Origin: Clostridium ragsdalei P11
Lineage (GTDB): Bacteria > Bacillota > Clostridia > Clostridiales > Clostridiaceae
Reading direction: 5' to 3'
DNA: 64,000 nucleotides
NCBI RefSeq assembly: GCF_001675165.1
Contig: NZ_LROS01000013.1
Span: 1-64,000, forward strand
A program made the position numbers and the translations under genes. Of the stretch, positions 53,204 through 62,333 are shown piece by piece. The stretch's first letter is position 1, and each line of letters begins with the position of its first letter. The notes under the pieces are model-generated. The model searched no databases. It was not told the DNA's origin and was given only the letters and a program-made list of their open reading frames with translations.

Positions 53204-54457
53204 ATGGAAGATATACAAATGAGCAGATATTACAGAAATATGACACTTGCAGCAATGTTAATTAGCATATTGTGGGTTGCTTTAATAAATACCCAGCCCT
53301 TTTCAGATTTTGCATATTACAATCAGATTGCAAATCAAGTTGCAAGTGATGGTCAATGGGGAGATACTTATACCTCTGTTGGGTATTCTATTGTTCTTGG
53401 ATTTATATATAAAGTATTTGGAAACAGCTTAGTCTCAGCAAAAGTTTCTAATTTAGTTTTGACATTTTTAAATTATGGAATGCTTTATATTATACTACAA
53501 AAAGTAAATTTAAATGAGAAAAGACGTAAAATTATTTATGGGTTATTTGTATTTTTCCCAAGTAATATTTTCTATAACAGTGTTCTGGCAACGGAAATAT
53601 TATTTACCACTGTATTACTTCTTATAACACTAATATATTTTTATGATATTAAATACAAATATGTAATAATTGGTGTTTTAACAGCTGCTGATGCTATGGT
53701 AAAACCATTTTTTATGGTGTTCTTTTTTGCTATATTCATATTGGAGATATGTTTAAGGATGAAATTTAAAGATGTTTTAAAACATACAGCTGTGGTACTC
53801 ATAGTTAGCTGCGTTTCTATATCTCCATGGATATATAGAAATACTAAGTTAATTGGTGAGTTTACATCTATATCAAACAATCCTGGAATAGTACTTTATA
53901 TAAATAACAATTCTCAAAATAAATCTGGTGTTTGGATGGATGCTAAAAATGTTGAAAATTCTATTGTAAGTACTAAAGAATATATAAATGCAAATGCTAC
54001 AGAAAAAAATAAAATGCTGTCTAAAGCAGCTAAAAAGTGGATATTAAGTCATCCATTATCCTTTGTAAAGTTAGGTTTTATAAGGCTATTTAAGACTTAT
54101 CTTGATGGAGGTGATTTATTTTACAGTTTAAATGGAACAAATTTAAATTTGTTCTTTAAAATATTATTTGCAGTTTATACTTATATAGCAAGGTATGTAA
54201 TATTTACTCCTGCAATAATTTTAATGCTTTTGTACAGTGTAAAAGTAATTAGAAATTTGATTAAAAAAAGAGAAATTGATTCATACTCTCTATATAATTT
54301 AATTTGCTTTTACATGTTTTCTTGTGTTTACTTTATAACAGAGGGACAGCCGCGTTATTCATTTCCATCTATATTTATAGCTGTTTATTTTTTCTCATAT
54401 TTAATAGAGAAAATAAGTATACCACTTGTTAAAAAAAGCAAAAGTTTAGGAAAATAA
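53204..54457 (+). CDS. GT-C fold glycosyltransferase (ArnT/PMT-like), membrane
   Basis: A 417-residue protein with about ten membrane helices. The first outward loop carries the acidic SDFAYYNQIANQVASDGQWG and TYTSVGYSI typical of GT-C enzymes that use lipid-linked sugars; a large outward loop after SPWIYRNTKLIGEFTSIS is followed by the C-terminal helices and EGQPRYSFPSIFI. Target (lipid, protein or wall polymer) unknown. ATG after CAGGAGG. The two-component genes follow 51 bases later on the same strand. Confidence 0.82.
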   Translation: MEDIQMSRYYRNMTLAAMLISILWVALINTQPFSDFAYYNQIANQVASDGQWGDTYTSVGYSIVLGFIYKVFGNSLVSAKVSNLVLTFLNYGMLYIILQKVNLNEKRRKIIYGLFVFFPSNIFYNSVLATEILFTTVLLLITLIYFYDIKYKYVIIGVLTAADAMVKPFFMVFFFAIFILEICLRMKFKDVLKHTAVVLIVSCVSISPWIYRNTKLIGEFTSISNNPGIVLYINNNSQNKSGVWMDAKNVENSIVSTKEYINANATEKNKMLSKAAKKWILSHPLSFVKLGFIRLFKTYLDGGDLFYSLNGTNLNLFFKILFAVYTYIARYVIFTPAIILMLLYSVKVIRNLIKKREIDSYSLYNLICFYMFSCVYFITEGQPRYSFPSIFIAVYFFSYLIEKISIPLVKKSKSLGK

Positions 54458-54508
54458 AGTGGTGTATAATAAAAATATCTTATACAATATTAAGAGGAGA
54501 TATTTTTT

Positions 54509-55201
54509 ATGGATAGTACTATACTAGTAGTTGATGATGATAAGGATATTTTAGATATAATAGAAATTTATCTAAAAAATGATGGATTTAATGTTATCAC
54601 TGCGGAAGACGGATTGATAGCAATGGACAAGCTTAAAGAAAATAATATAGATTTAATAATACTCGATATAATGATGCCTAATCTTGATGGTATACATGCA
54701 TGTCTTGAAATTAGAAAAAAAGAAAAAATACCTATAATAATGCTTTCAGCTAAAGATGATTCAAGCAGCAAGATATTAGGATTAAATGTTGGAGCAGATG
54801 ATTATGTTACTAAGCCATTCAATCCACTAGAACTAGTTGCTAGAGTCAAATCACAAATTAGAAGGTATTCTGAATTCAATGTAGAAAGACCAAAAAGTAA
54901 AGAAGAAATTCTTATAAATGATATGGTAATAAACACTGCATCTAGAGAAGTATTTATTGGAGAAAAGTTAATAGAACTTACACCAATTGAATTTTCAATC
55001 TTGGAAGTACTTGCAAATAACAGAGGAAGGGTTTTAAGCACGGAAAGTATTTATGAAAGTGTTTGGAAAGAACCTTTTTACAATGCCAAAAACACAGTTG
55101 CAGTACATATAAGAAATATAAGAGAAAAGATAGAGATAAATTCAAAGGACCCCAAATACATAAAAGTTGTTTGGGGTGTAGGTTATAAAATTGATAAATA
55201 A
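54509..55201 (+). CDS. OmpR-family response regulator
   Basis: A 230-residue regulator: receiver domain with the acidic pocket VVDDDKDI, phosphorylated Asp53 in LIILDIMMP, and Lys103 in YVTKPFNP; DNA-binding winged helix at about 135-228 (LTPIEFSILEVLANNRGRVL, VAVHIRNIREKIE). VanR-like in sequence. ATG after AGAGGAG. Overlaps the histidine kinase gene by 11 bases. Confidence 0.95.
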   Translation: MDSTILVVDDDKDILDIIEIYLKNDGFNVITAEDGLIAMDKLKENNIDLIILDIMMPNLDGIHACLEIRKKEKIPIIMLSAKDDSSSKILGLNVGADDYVTKPFNPLELVARVKSQIRRYSEFNVERPKSKEEILINDMVINTASREVFIGEKLIELTPIEFSILEVLANNRGRVLSTESIYESVWKEPFYNAKNTVAVHIRNIREKIEINSKDPKYIKVVWGVGYKIDK

Positions 55202-56639
55202 GATAAAGAAGTTTGCATTTAAGAGCATATCAAGGGAATTTTTGATTATAAATATACTTAGCTTTGTCATACTTATAATTGGTATAAGCGGTGCCCTTAG
55301 TGTTATAATGCAGGATGCAAATAACCCTCAAAATATTGTAAACGCATCAAATGACATTTATGTTCAGGTAAATAGGTATGTGCAATCTACAAATACTGAA
55401 GTTCAAAGTTATATAAATAATTTGGCTGATGAGAACAATGTAAATATAGCTATTACTGATATCAAAGGCCGCATAATTTTTAAATCAAGTGAAGTAGAAG
55501 TCAAGTATATTGATCTGGATAATATAAAAAATATTATACTTAATACCACTCCAAGGGATGGAGATGTAGTATATCAGGTGTATAATATAAATATATCAGG
55601 TAATAAATACATACTTGTTACATGGAAAAGCACAGGTATGTATCATAATATTTTTAGATATACGTCAATGATACTAATTCCAATAATTATTTCACTTGGA
55701 ATTGTATATTTGGTTTCATATAGAAAAACCAGGTATATAAAGTACATCTGTAAGGGAATAGTGAAAATCTCCCATGAGGATTTAAATTATAAGTTGGATA
55801 AAAAAGGTATAGATGAGCTCGGAACTTTGGCAGATGAGATAAATAACATGTCACTTAATTTAAATAATATGATAAATCGTGAAAAGTCTGTCCAAAACTT
55901 TAAAGATGAGCTTATAACCAACATATCACATGATTTGAGGACACCTCTTACCTCATTAATGGGGTATTTGTATTTGATAAATGATAAGAATGTTTCTATA
56001 GAAGATAAGGAAGTATACAGCAAAAAATCTATGGAGAGAGCGGAAAAGCTAAAAGTTTTAATAGAGAACTTATTTGAATACTCAAAACTGGAAAGTGGAG
56101 CAATAAATCTTGAAATACATAATGTAAATATAATTGAAATTGTAGAACAAATCATAGGGGAACTTTCTATAATTGCAAGCAGGTATCAAATAAGTTTTGT
56201 AAAAAAATATAGCATTACAAAGTTGAACTTAAATATTGACCCATATCTCATCAGCAGGGTATTTCAAAATATTTTATCGAATGCTATAAAGTATAGTGTA
56301 AAAAGTAGTGAAGTTTATATAGATATTGTCAATAATGTAAATGATACTATAATTAGTTTTCAAAACTTATCAAGTAGAGAGTTGTCCACTGAAGATATGA
56401 ATAAAATATTTGACAGATTCTATATGGGGGATAAGTCTAGAAACTCTCATAAAAACAACTCTGGATTGGGGCTTGCTATAGTTAAAAATATTATGGATTT
56501 GCATGGTGGAGAAGTTTGGGCCGAAGGTAATGATAATATTTTTAAAATTTATATTAAGTTAAAAAATAATTCATCTAAACTTACTGTTGGCAGTGGCACC
56601 TATGGTATAAATGAGCAAAAAAAGACAGGATTTACATGA
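55191..56639 (+). CDS. Sensor histidine kinase
   Basis: A 482-residue kinase: membrane helices at about 16-38 and 156-177 enclosing a sensor loop, HAMP (about 178-230), HisKA with the phosphorylated His in ISHDLRTPLTSLMGY, and HATPase with NILSNAIKYS, GLGLAIVKNIMDLHGG. It is cognate to the overlapping response regulator. The start is a TTG at 55191 inside the regulator gene. The stimulus is unknown; the neighbouring glycosyltransferase suggests an envelope signal. Confidence 0.93.
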   Translation: MINKIKKFAFKSISREFLIINILSFVILIIGISGALSVIMQDANNPQNIVNASNDIYVQVNRYVQSTNTEVQSYINNLADENNVNIAITDIKGRIIFKSSEVEVKYIDLDNIKNIILNTTPRDGDVVYQVYNINISGNKYILVTWKSTGMYHNIFRYTSMILIPIIISLGIVYLVSYRKTRYIKYICKGIVKISHEDLNYKLDKKGIDELGTLADEINNMSLNLNNMINREKSVQNFKDELITNISHDLRTPLTSLMGYLYLINDKNVSIEDKEVYSKKSMERAEKLKVLIENLFEYSKLESGAINLEIHNVNIIEIVEQIIGELSIIASRYQISFVKKYSITKLNLNIDPYLISRVFQNILSNAIKYSVKSSEVYIDIVNNVNDTIISFQNLSSRELSTEDMNKIFDRFYMGDKSRNSHKNNSGLGLAIVKNIMDLHGGEVWAEGNDNIFKIYIKLKNNSSKLTVGSGTYGINEQKKTGFT

Positions 56640-56689
56640 AAGGTTAATATATAATATAGGAAAAGGTTTAAGGAGGTAGGTATTCTAAA

Positions 56690-57040
56690 ATGAATTACAA
56701 TGCTTGTATTAGGAAGTCTATTGAGTATATAGAGCATAATTTAAACAATAAAATAGAACTTGAAGATATTGCTCACAAAGTCTTCCTGTCAAAATATCAT
56801 TTTCATAGAATTTTTCATTCTGTTGTTGGAGAACCTGTAGCTGAATATATAAGAAGGAGAAGGCTTAAAGAGGCTGCAAATGAGCTTTTAAATACAGACA
56901 ATAAAATTGTAGATATAGCATTAAAGTATCAGTTTAGTTCTCAGGAATCTTTTACAAAGGCCTTCAAAAAACTTTATGGAATGCCTCCAAGAGAATTCAG
57001 AAGAAATAGAACTGCAAGTAGTATTTCTATGGCAGCTTAA
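56690..57040 (+). CDS. AraC-family DNA-binding protein, HTH domain only
   Basis: A 116-residue protein that is almost entirely the double helix-turn-helix of AraC/SoxS type: KIELEDIAHKVFLSKYHFHR, FHSVVGEPVAEYIRRRRLKE, IALKYQFSSQESFTKAFKK and PREFRRNR. With no effector domain it resembles SoxS/MarA-like regulators controlled by their own level. ATG after AAGGAGG. It lies 50 bases after the kinase and just before clpP. Confidence 0.9.
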   Translation: MNYNACIRKSIEYIEHNLNNKIELEDIAHKVFLSKYHFHRIFHSVVGEPVAEYIRRRRLKEAANELLNTDNKIVDIALKYQFSSQESFTKAFKKLYGMPPREFRRNRTASSISMAA

Positions 57041-57046
57041 TATTTA

Positions 57047-57086
57047 TACGATGCCAAGAACTTTATTTATTAAGACAATATTTTTA
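57047..57086 (-). repeat. Family B left-end fragment
   Basis: On the minus strand TAATAAATAAAGTTCTTGGC then ATCG, matching the fragment at 49296-49335 and the left end of family B. It occupies the gap between the AraC-type gene and clpP. Confidence 0.45.
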
Positions 57087-57102
57087 TGAGGTGATTTGAA
57101 TA

Positions 57103-57687
57103 ATGAGTTATGTACCAGTAGTAATTGATCATACAAATGCAGGAGAACGTTCTTACGATATATTTTCAAGGCTTTTAAAAGATAGGATAGTAATGTTAAA
57201 TGGTCAGGTAACAGATGAAGCTGCAAGTTCAATTGTGGCACAGCTTTTATTTTTGGAATCAGACAATCCTGACAGTGATATCAATTTTTATATAAATAGT
57301 CCAGGAGGATCTATTACGGCGGGAATGGCAATATATGATACGATGCAGTATATAAAATCAGATGTATCCACAATATGTGTTGGTATGGCTGCTAGCATGG
57401 GTTCATTTTTGCTTGCAGCAGGGGCAAAAGGAAAGAGATTTGCTCTGCCAAACAGTGAAATTTTAATACATCAACCTTCTGTATACGGTGGAATGCAGGG
57501 TCAGGCCACAGATATAGAAATTCACACAAAATGGCTTTTAGGAATAAAGAAGAAGATGAATAGATTATACAGTGAAATGACAGGTAAACCTATTGAAAAG
57601 ATAGAAAAGGATGTTGAGAGAGATTATTTTATGTCAGCTAAAGAAGCTTTAGATTATGGATTAGTGGATAAAATCCTTTCAAAATAA
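57103..57687 (+). CDS. ATP-dependent Clp protease proteolytic subunit, ClpP
   Basis: A 194-residue ClpP with the full triad: Ser98 in GMAASMGSF, His123 in LIHQPS and Asp174 in [27 protein letters not shown] is the oxyanion strand region. It stands alone, without tig or clpX, which normally accompany the housekeeping clpP in clostridia, so it may be a second ClpP. ATG after GAGGTGATTTGAATA. Ends with a strong terminator. Confidence 0.93.
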   Translation: MSYVPVVIDHTNAGERSYDIFSRLLKDRIVMLNGQVTDEAASSIVAQLLFLESDNPDSDINFYINSPGGSITAGMAIYDTMQYIKSDVSTICVGMAASMGSFLLAAGAKGKRFALPNSEILIHQPSVYGGMQGQATDIEIHTKWLLGIKKKMNRLYSEMTGKPIEKIEKDVERDYFMSAKEALDYGLVDKILSK

Positions 57688-57693
57688 TTTTTT

Positions 57694-57746
57694 AAACAGC
57701 AGCTGCATAATGAAGGAAACTTCATTATGCAGCTGCTGTTTTTTAT
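57694..57746 (+). terminator. Terminator of clpP
   Basis: AAACAGCAGCTGCATAATGA pairs with TCATTATGCAGCTGCTGTTT and is followed by TTTT. Confidence 0.93.
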
Positions 57747-57785
57747 TTGGACATATATTTATGTTATATATATGTCCAAATAAAA

Positions 57786-57820
57786 TATACCTTGACAGGT
57801 GAGGTATACTTTTATATAAT
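57786..57820 (+). promoter_or_regulatory. Promoter and likely operator of the PadR cluster
   Basis: TTGACA (57792-57797), 17-base spacer, TATAAT (57815-57820). The inverted repeat TATACC-N11-GGTATA (57786-57808) surrounds the -35 box, fitting autorepression by PadR. A further hairpin-like palindrome (TTGGACATATAT and ATATATATGTCCAA) lies just upstream at 57747-57781. Confidence 0.75.
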
Positions 57821-57879
57821 GTAACTAAATTATTAAAGTAATTTAGTTTACAATTTAATATGCTGTAAGGAGTGAGTAG

Positions 57880-58212
57880 ATGTCTATAACTTCAGATGTT
57901 ATAAGGGGGCATACAGAAACCATAATTTTGGCGCACTTAGTTGGAAAGGACAGTTATGGTTATGAAATCAATAAATTTATAAAGGAAAAGACGGATAATA
58001 AGTATGAACTTAAAGAAGCAACTCTTTATTCTGCTTTTAGAAGGCTGGAAAAAGCTTCTCTTATAACTTCTTATTGGGGAGATCAAAATACAGGAGCAAG
58101 AAGGAGATATTATTCTATAACAGAATTGGGAAAAGAAGTACTAAAGCAAAATAGGTTAGATTGGAATGAATCGAAGGAATTAATAGATAAGTTAATTAAT
58201 GGAGGTAATTAA
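57880..58212 (+). CDS. PadR-family transcriptional regulator
   Basis: A 110-residue PadR protein: HTETIILAHLVGKDSYGYEI, ELKEATLYSAFRRLEKASLI, and SYWGDQNTGARRRYYSITELG carry the winged helix. It probably represses its own cluster through the repeat at the promoter. ATG after AAGGAGTGAG. First of a cluster with the membrane, DUF4097 and methyltransferase genes. Confidence 0.93.
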   Translation: MSITSDVIRGHTETIILAHLVGKDSYGYEINKFIKEKTDNKYELKEATLYSAFRRLEKASLITSYWGDQNTGARRRYYSITELGKEVLKQNRLDWNESKELIDKLINGGN

Positions 58213-58213
58213 A

Positions 58214-58870
58214 ATGCATGAAAGATTGAGAAAGAGTGTAGAAGAATTATTTGAAAATGCACCTAAAACTCATAGAGCAACAGAGCTTAAAGAAGAGCTT
58301 TTAGCTAATCTTATAGATAAATATGATGATTTGGTGTCTTCAGGAAAAGGTGAAGAAGAAGCTTTTAAAATAGCTATTTCAAGTATAGGTGATGTAGATG
58401 AACTCTTAGAAGGGTTAAAAGATAAAAATATGTTTGATTATGATGAGGAGCAAAAATATCGCAGGAAAAATGCACTTGTATTGTCTGTGTCCGTGGGATT
58501 ATATATTATGAGTGTAGTGATATTGATATTATTAAATCAAGTCTTTATGGTAAATGATGTTGTATCAGTAAGTATTATGCTTACAATAGATGCTGTTGCA
58601 ACATGTCTTATAGTTTATAATCATGCTTCAAAGCCTAAATATGTAAAAGGAGATGATACTATTGTGGAAGAATTCAAACAGTGGAAATCTTCTAATGACA
58701 GCCAAATGGAAATTATTAAATCAATTAAATCTATAGCATGGCTAATTATAGTTGCCCTATATTTTATATTAAGTTTTGTTTTTGATGCTTGGGGATATTC
58801 CTGGATTATATTTATAATAGGTGCTGCTGTAGAAAAAATTATAACTTTGAGCTTTAAGTTGAAGGAGTAG
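58214..58870 (+). CDS. Membrane protein with PadR-linked N-terminal domain
   Basis: A 218-residue protein: a helical N-terminal prefix (about 1-70, ELKEELLANLIDKYDDLVSS and AISSIGDVDELLEGL) of the type found next to PadR genes (DUF1700/permease-prefix), then four membrane helices (about 88-108, 113-132, 172-190, 194-212). The start is the ATG at 58214 just after GGAGG at the end of the padR gene. Likely an envelope-stress type membrane partner of the DUF4097 protein; mechanism unknown. Confidence 0.82.
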   Translation: MHERLRKSVEELFENAPKTHRATELKEELLANLIDKYDDLVSSGKGEEEAFKIAISSIGDVDELLEGLKDKNMFDYDEEQKYRRKNALVLSVSVGLYIMSVVILILLNQVFMVNDVVSVSIMLTIDAVATCLIVYNHASKPKYVKGDDTIVEEFKQWKSSNDSQMEIIKSIKSIAWLIIVALYFILSFVFDAWGYSWIIFIIGAAVEKIITLSFKLKE

Positions 58871-58874
58871 GAAT

Positions 58875-59834
58875 ATGAATAGAAATAGAAGCTTAATAAA
58901 AGTACTAATTGTAATGTGGGCTGTCATTGCAGCAGCAGGCCTATCTTTCTTATTATATGGATTTTCTCACGGAGAGGGTTTTCCAATATTTGAATATGGA
59001 AATAAAATAGCAGGTGCTAGGTATGCTGTACAGAAAAGTGAAAGCACATCCGTAAATAACTGTAGTAAGATAAGCTTGGGATTTTCTAGAGGAGATGTAA
59101 TTGTACAGACAACAGATGAATTAAACTTAAAAGTTGTACAAAGTGCATCTAGAAAGTTAAAGGATGGAGAAAAGTTTGCAATAGAAAAGCAGGGAAATAG
59201 CATTGAAATTAAAAGGAAAGATGAAAATAAAGTTTTTCACAATAAATTTATTAATATATTCGATGGATTCAATGGGAATGAGAAAATAGAATTGTATGTA
59301 CCTAAAAGTTATGCTAAAGATTTAGATATAAGTACAACTTCAGGAGATATCTTATTTAACTCTGATATGAAATTGAATGATATAAATTGTATACAAAGTT
59401 CTGGAGACTTTAAGATGAACGGGAGTATTACTGGAAATAATGTTGGTATAAAAACAATTTCAGGAGATATAGATATAGCTAGCCTGGATTCTAAATATTA
59501 CAATATACAAGTTTCATCAGGAGATATATCTGTAAAGTCTATTTCGGGTTCGGGAAATGCTAAAGCTGTATCAGGTGATATAAAAATGAATTACAAGTCC
59601 ATTGATGAGTATGCTAAGGCAAATTCTACTTCTGGAGATGTGAAGATGGTACTCCCTCAAAATTTGAGTTTTAAATTTGAAGGAAAGTGTACTTCTGGAG
59701 ATATAAAGGGAGATTTTCCATTAACCTATGAAAATAATAGAAAAAGCAAGGCATCTGCACAAGTAGGAAATGGCCCATATAAGACAATAAATGTAGGTAC
59801 AGTATCGGGTGATATAGATATTTCAAGCAAGTGA
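58875..59834 (+). CDS. DUF4097 beta-helix repeat protein, membrane-anchored
   Basis: A 319-residue protein: one N-terminal membrane helix (about 9-30), then an outward beta-solenoid with recurring SGD turns (TTSGDILF, QSSGDFKM, TISGDIDIA, VSSGDISVK, AVSGDIKM, STSGDVKM, CTSGDIKG, TVSGDIDI) typical of DUF4097, related to putative adhesins of the LiaG type. Four bases after the preceding gene. In Bacillus such proteins belong to cell-envelope stress loci; that role is inferred here. A 21-codon frame at 59834-59899 overlaps its stop (TGATG) and bridges to the next gene. Confidence 0.88.
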   Translation: MNRNRSLIKVLIVMWAVIAAAGLSFLLYGFSHGEGFPIFEYGNKIAGARYAVQKSESTSVNNCSKISLGFSRGDVIVQTTDELNLKVVQSASRKLKDGEKFAIEKQGNSIEIKRKDENKVFHNKFINIFDGFNGNEKIELYVPKSYAKDLDISTTSGDILFNSDMKLNDINCIQSSGDFKMNGSITGNNVGIKTISGDIDIASLDSKYYNIQVSSGDISVKSISGSGNAKAVSGDIKMNYKSIDEYAKANSTSGDVKMVLPQNLSFKFEGKCTSGDIKGDFPLTYENNRKSKASAQVGNGPYKTINVGTVSGDIDISSK

Positions 59835-59888
59835 TGAATATGAAGAATAAAGAAAAAGGATCAAATAAAATGTTGGAGGTGGAAGAGT

Positions 59889-60503
59889 TTGGACATTAGT
59901 GACTTCACAAAATTTGCAAATATGTTTGAATATAATATATATATTTGTGCAATTGGATTTATGTTTCTATGTGAATTTATAATATGGATATTTGCTTCAA
60001 GCGGAAATAAAAAAAATAGGAAAAAATCTGATAGAGGTTCAATTTGGTTAATAATTTTAGGATATTGGCTAAGTATTTATGTAAGCTATTATTTCACAGG
60101 TTCAGAAGTAAGTGAATTTATAAGAAAACTTACATTTCCACACATATTTTATTATATGGGCATTTTCTTAATAATAGCAGGTACGGTAATTAGGGCTTAT
60201 TCCGTGTGGACATTAAAAAAAGCATTTACATTATCAGTACAAACAACATCTGACCAACATTTAATACAAAAAGGGTTTTATCGATATGTAAGAAATCCTG
60301 CTTATACAGGAAGTATACTAAGTCTTTTAGGGATAGCATTTTCATTGAGGAATATATTGGCACCTATAGTTGTTTTGGCCATTTGTGTATTATGTTATGG
60401 GATTAGAATAAAAGTTGAAGAAAAGGCATTAAAGGAACAATTTAAAAAAGAATTTGAAGTTTACTGTAAGCATACGTATTGTTTATTTCCATTTGTGTGG
60501 TAA
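59889..60503 (+). CDS. Isoprenylcysteine carboxyl methyltransferase-like protein
   Basis: A 204-residue membrane protein with about five helices and the ICMT/PEMT C-terminal motif: FYRYVRNPAYTGSILSLLGI, then VEEKALKEQFKKEFEVYC, which binds SAM in relatives. Bacterial substrates are unknown. The start is a TTG at 59889 after GGAGGTGG. It follows the DUF4097 gene on the same strand and ends at a strong terminator, so it is probably part of the PadR cluster. Confidence 0.85.
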   Translation: MDISDFTKFANMFEYNIYICAIGFMFLCEFIIWIFASSGNKKNRKKSDRGSIWLIILGYWLSIYVSYYFTGSEVSEFIRKLTFPHIFYYMGIFLIIAGTVIRAYSVWTLKKAFTLSVQTTSDQHLIQKGFYRYVRNPAYTGSILSLLGIAFSLRNILAPIVVLAICVLCYGIRIKVEEKALKEQFKKEFEVYCKHTYCLFPFVW

Positions 60504-60507
60504 GATA

Positions 60508-60559
60508 TGAGGACTTGATTAGTTTACAAAAATTATTTTGCAAACTAATCAAGTCCTCT
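60508..60559. terminator. Bidirectional terminator
   Basis: AGGACTTGATTAGTTT pairs perfectly with AAACTAATCAAGTCCT between the convergent methyltransferase and aspartokinase genes. Confidence 0.88.
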
Positions 60560-60629
60560 AAGTGTATTATCAGTACAGGTAACTTTTTAGTATTAGAATG
60601 AGTAGATGCTTTGAATAAATTTGAAACAT

Positions 60630-62012
60630 TTATTTACTTAGTATATTAAAATAAATAGGAAGAGATTCACTTTCCGTATTTAATTTTTCAATTAATACAG
60701 GATTATTAATTGATTCATAAATTAGTTTAATTGTCTTGGAAAGATCAGCGTCCTCTACTCCTAAAACAATATTGGATTCACAAGATGGCTGCATAATTAT
60801 CTTTATTTTGATATTTTGGTTAGATAAATTTTCAAAAATTTTATGGATAATTTGCCTAAATTTATTTATATTTCTTATAATTATTCCAACTAAAGATATA
60901 TTGTGATTTATAGTTATAGAACCTGGGTTAAGCTGAGTTTCTATCTTACTAATAAAAGAATTTTCACATTTACGTAATTGGGAATCTGGTACAATTAATG
61001 ATACAGAATCTGAATTAAAAGACAAATGTTCTACAGAAATATTATCAGCGTTTATAATTGAAAATAGGTTATTCAAACCATCATTTATTAAATTGAGTTT
61101 TTCCAATCTTACTATTGAAAAATTTCCTTTGCCTGATATTCCAGCAATAGTGTCTTTACAATCTTCATCAGGTAAATTATCAGATATAAAAGTACCAATG
61201 TCGTTTGGATTATTCGTGTTTCTTATATTTATTGGAATTTTACTTTCTTCAACGGGAATAATTGAGTCTTCATTTAGAACATTTGCTCCCATATGAGAAA
61301 GATTTTTTATTTCTTTATATGTCATATTTCTTATATTTTTAGGGTCTTTTACAATGTTTGGATTTGCCATTAACACGCCGGATACATCAGTCCAGTTTTC
61401 ATATATAGAGGCATTCATAACACTTGATATTATGGAACCTGTTATGTCTGATCCTCCTCTTGGAAAAGTTTTAATTGATCCATCTTTGTTTGAACCATAA
61501 AAACCGGGTATTACAGCTTTTTCTACATGGGAAAGTTTGTTTAAAATTAACATTTTAGTAGCTTCTTTGTCTAATTGGCCATTTTGTTTAAATGAGATTA
61601 TATCTGAAGGATCTATAAACGTAAAATTGATAAACTTTGAAAAAATTAAACCATTTAGATATTCTCCACGGCTTAAAATATAGTCCTTAGAGGCACCGCT
61701 AAAAAAATCATTTTTTATATCATATAAGAATTTTTTTATATTTAAATCTAATTTTAAATTATTACATATAGAAACATATTTTCCTTCGATTATATTGAAA
61801 TAATTTTCAAATAGATTTTTATTATCAACACTACAATAGCATTTATATAGAAGATCTGTGACTTTATAATCTTTTTCAAAAGTTTTTCCTGGAGCGGAAA
61901 CTACGATATATCGTCTCCTTTTATCTTGCAAAACGATTTCCTTTACTTTTTTAAATTGTTTATCATTAGCTAGTGAGCTTCCTCCAAATTTAGCAACTAT
62001 TAATTTATTCAT
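60630..62012 (-). CDS. Aspartokinase
   Basis: A 460-residue aspartate kinase, first step of lysine, threonine and methionine synthesis. KFGGSSLAND near residue 8-17, SRGEYLNGLIFSKF, FPRGGSDITGS and WTDVSGVLMANPNIV are the catalytic blocks; ACT domains follow from about 300. The single-chain length and clostridial-type C-terminus fit a lysC/dapG-like form; which amino acid inhibits it cannot be read. ATG after AGGAGACC. Monocistronic, with no lysine riboswitch seen upstream. Confidence 0.92.
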   Translation of the reverse strand: MNKLIVAKFGGSSLANDKQFKKVKEIVLQDKRRRYIVVSAPGKTFEKDYKVTDLLYKCYCSVDNKNLFENYFNIIEGKYVSICNNLKLDLNIKKFLYDIKNDFFSGASKDYILSRGEYLNGLIFSKFINFTFIDPSDIISFKQNGQLDKEATKMLILNKLSHVEKAVIPGFYGSNKDGSIKTFPRGGSDITGSIISSVMNASIYENWTDVSGVLMANPNIVKDPKNIRNMTYKEIKNLSHMGANVLNEDSIIPVEESKIPINIRNTNNPNDIGTFISDNLPDEDCKDTIAGISGKGNFSIVRLEKLNLINDGLNNLFSIINADNISVEHLSFNSDSVSLIVPDSQLRKCENSFISKIETQLNPGSITINHNISLVGIIIRNINKFRQIIHKIFENLSNQNIKIKIIMQPSCESNIVLGVEDADLSKTIKLIYESINNPVLIEKLNTESESLPIYFNILSK

Positions 62013-62333
62013 TTTTAAGGTCTCCTATGAATTATAATTTATTGAATCAGATTTCCTAATTGTAACTTTATATTTATTATAGTTTAGAATTTTACACTTT
62101 TTATTGCTTTTAATGCTGGAAATATTGCTAAAAATGCTTTTGCATAAAGTACTATAATATTTTATGCAATTTAAAGGTAGAAGGTATCTGTAATATGTCC
62201 CAAAGTGGTTTTATATTAGTAAAAATGATATAATCATATAAAAATTGAAGACAATATCTATTTAACTAAAAATACAATAATTATTGGTTTTAAGAATTAC
62301 TAAATATGAAATCAACTTTAAGGGGGTAAAGGT
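62013..62333. other. Divergent intergenic region with an inverted repeat
   Basis: No gene. TTGCATAAA (62140-62148) and TTTATGCAA (62161-62169) form a 9-bp inverted repeat with a 12-base centre, a possible operator between the divergent aspartokinase and activator genes. No -24/-12 sigma-54 promoter with correct spacing and no lysine riboswitch was found. Confidence 0.45.

Noticed and set aside
62013-62180. Lysine riboswitch before aspartokinase
   Set aside because: None of the conserved lysine-riboswitch segments are visible on the minus strand.
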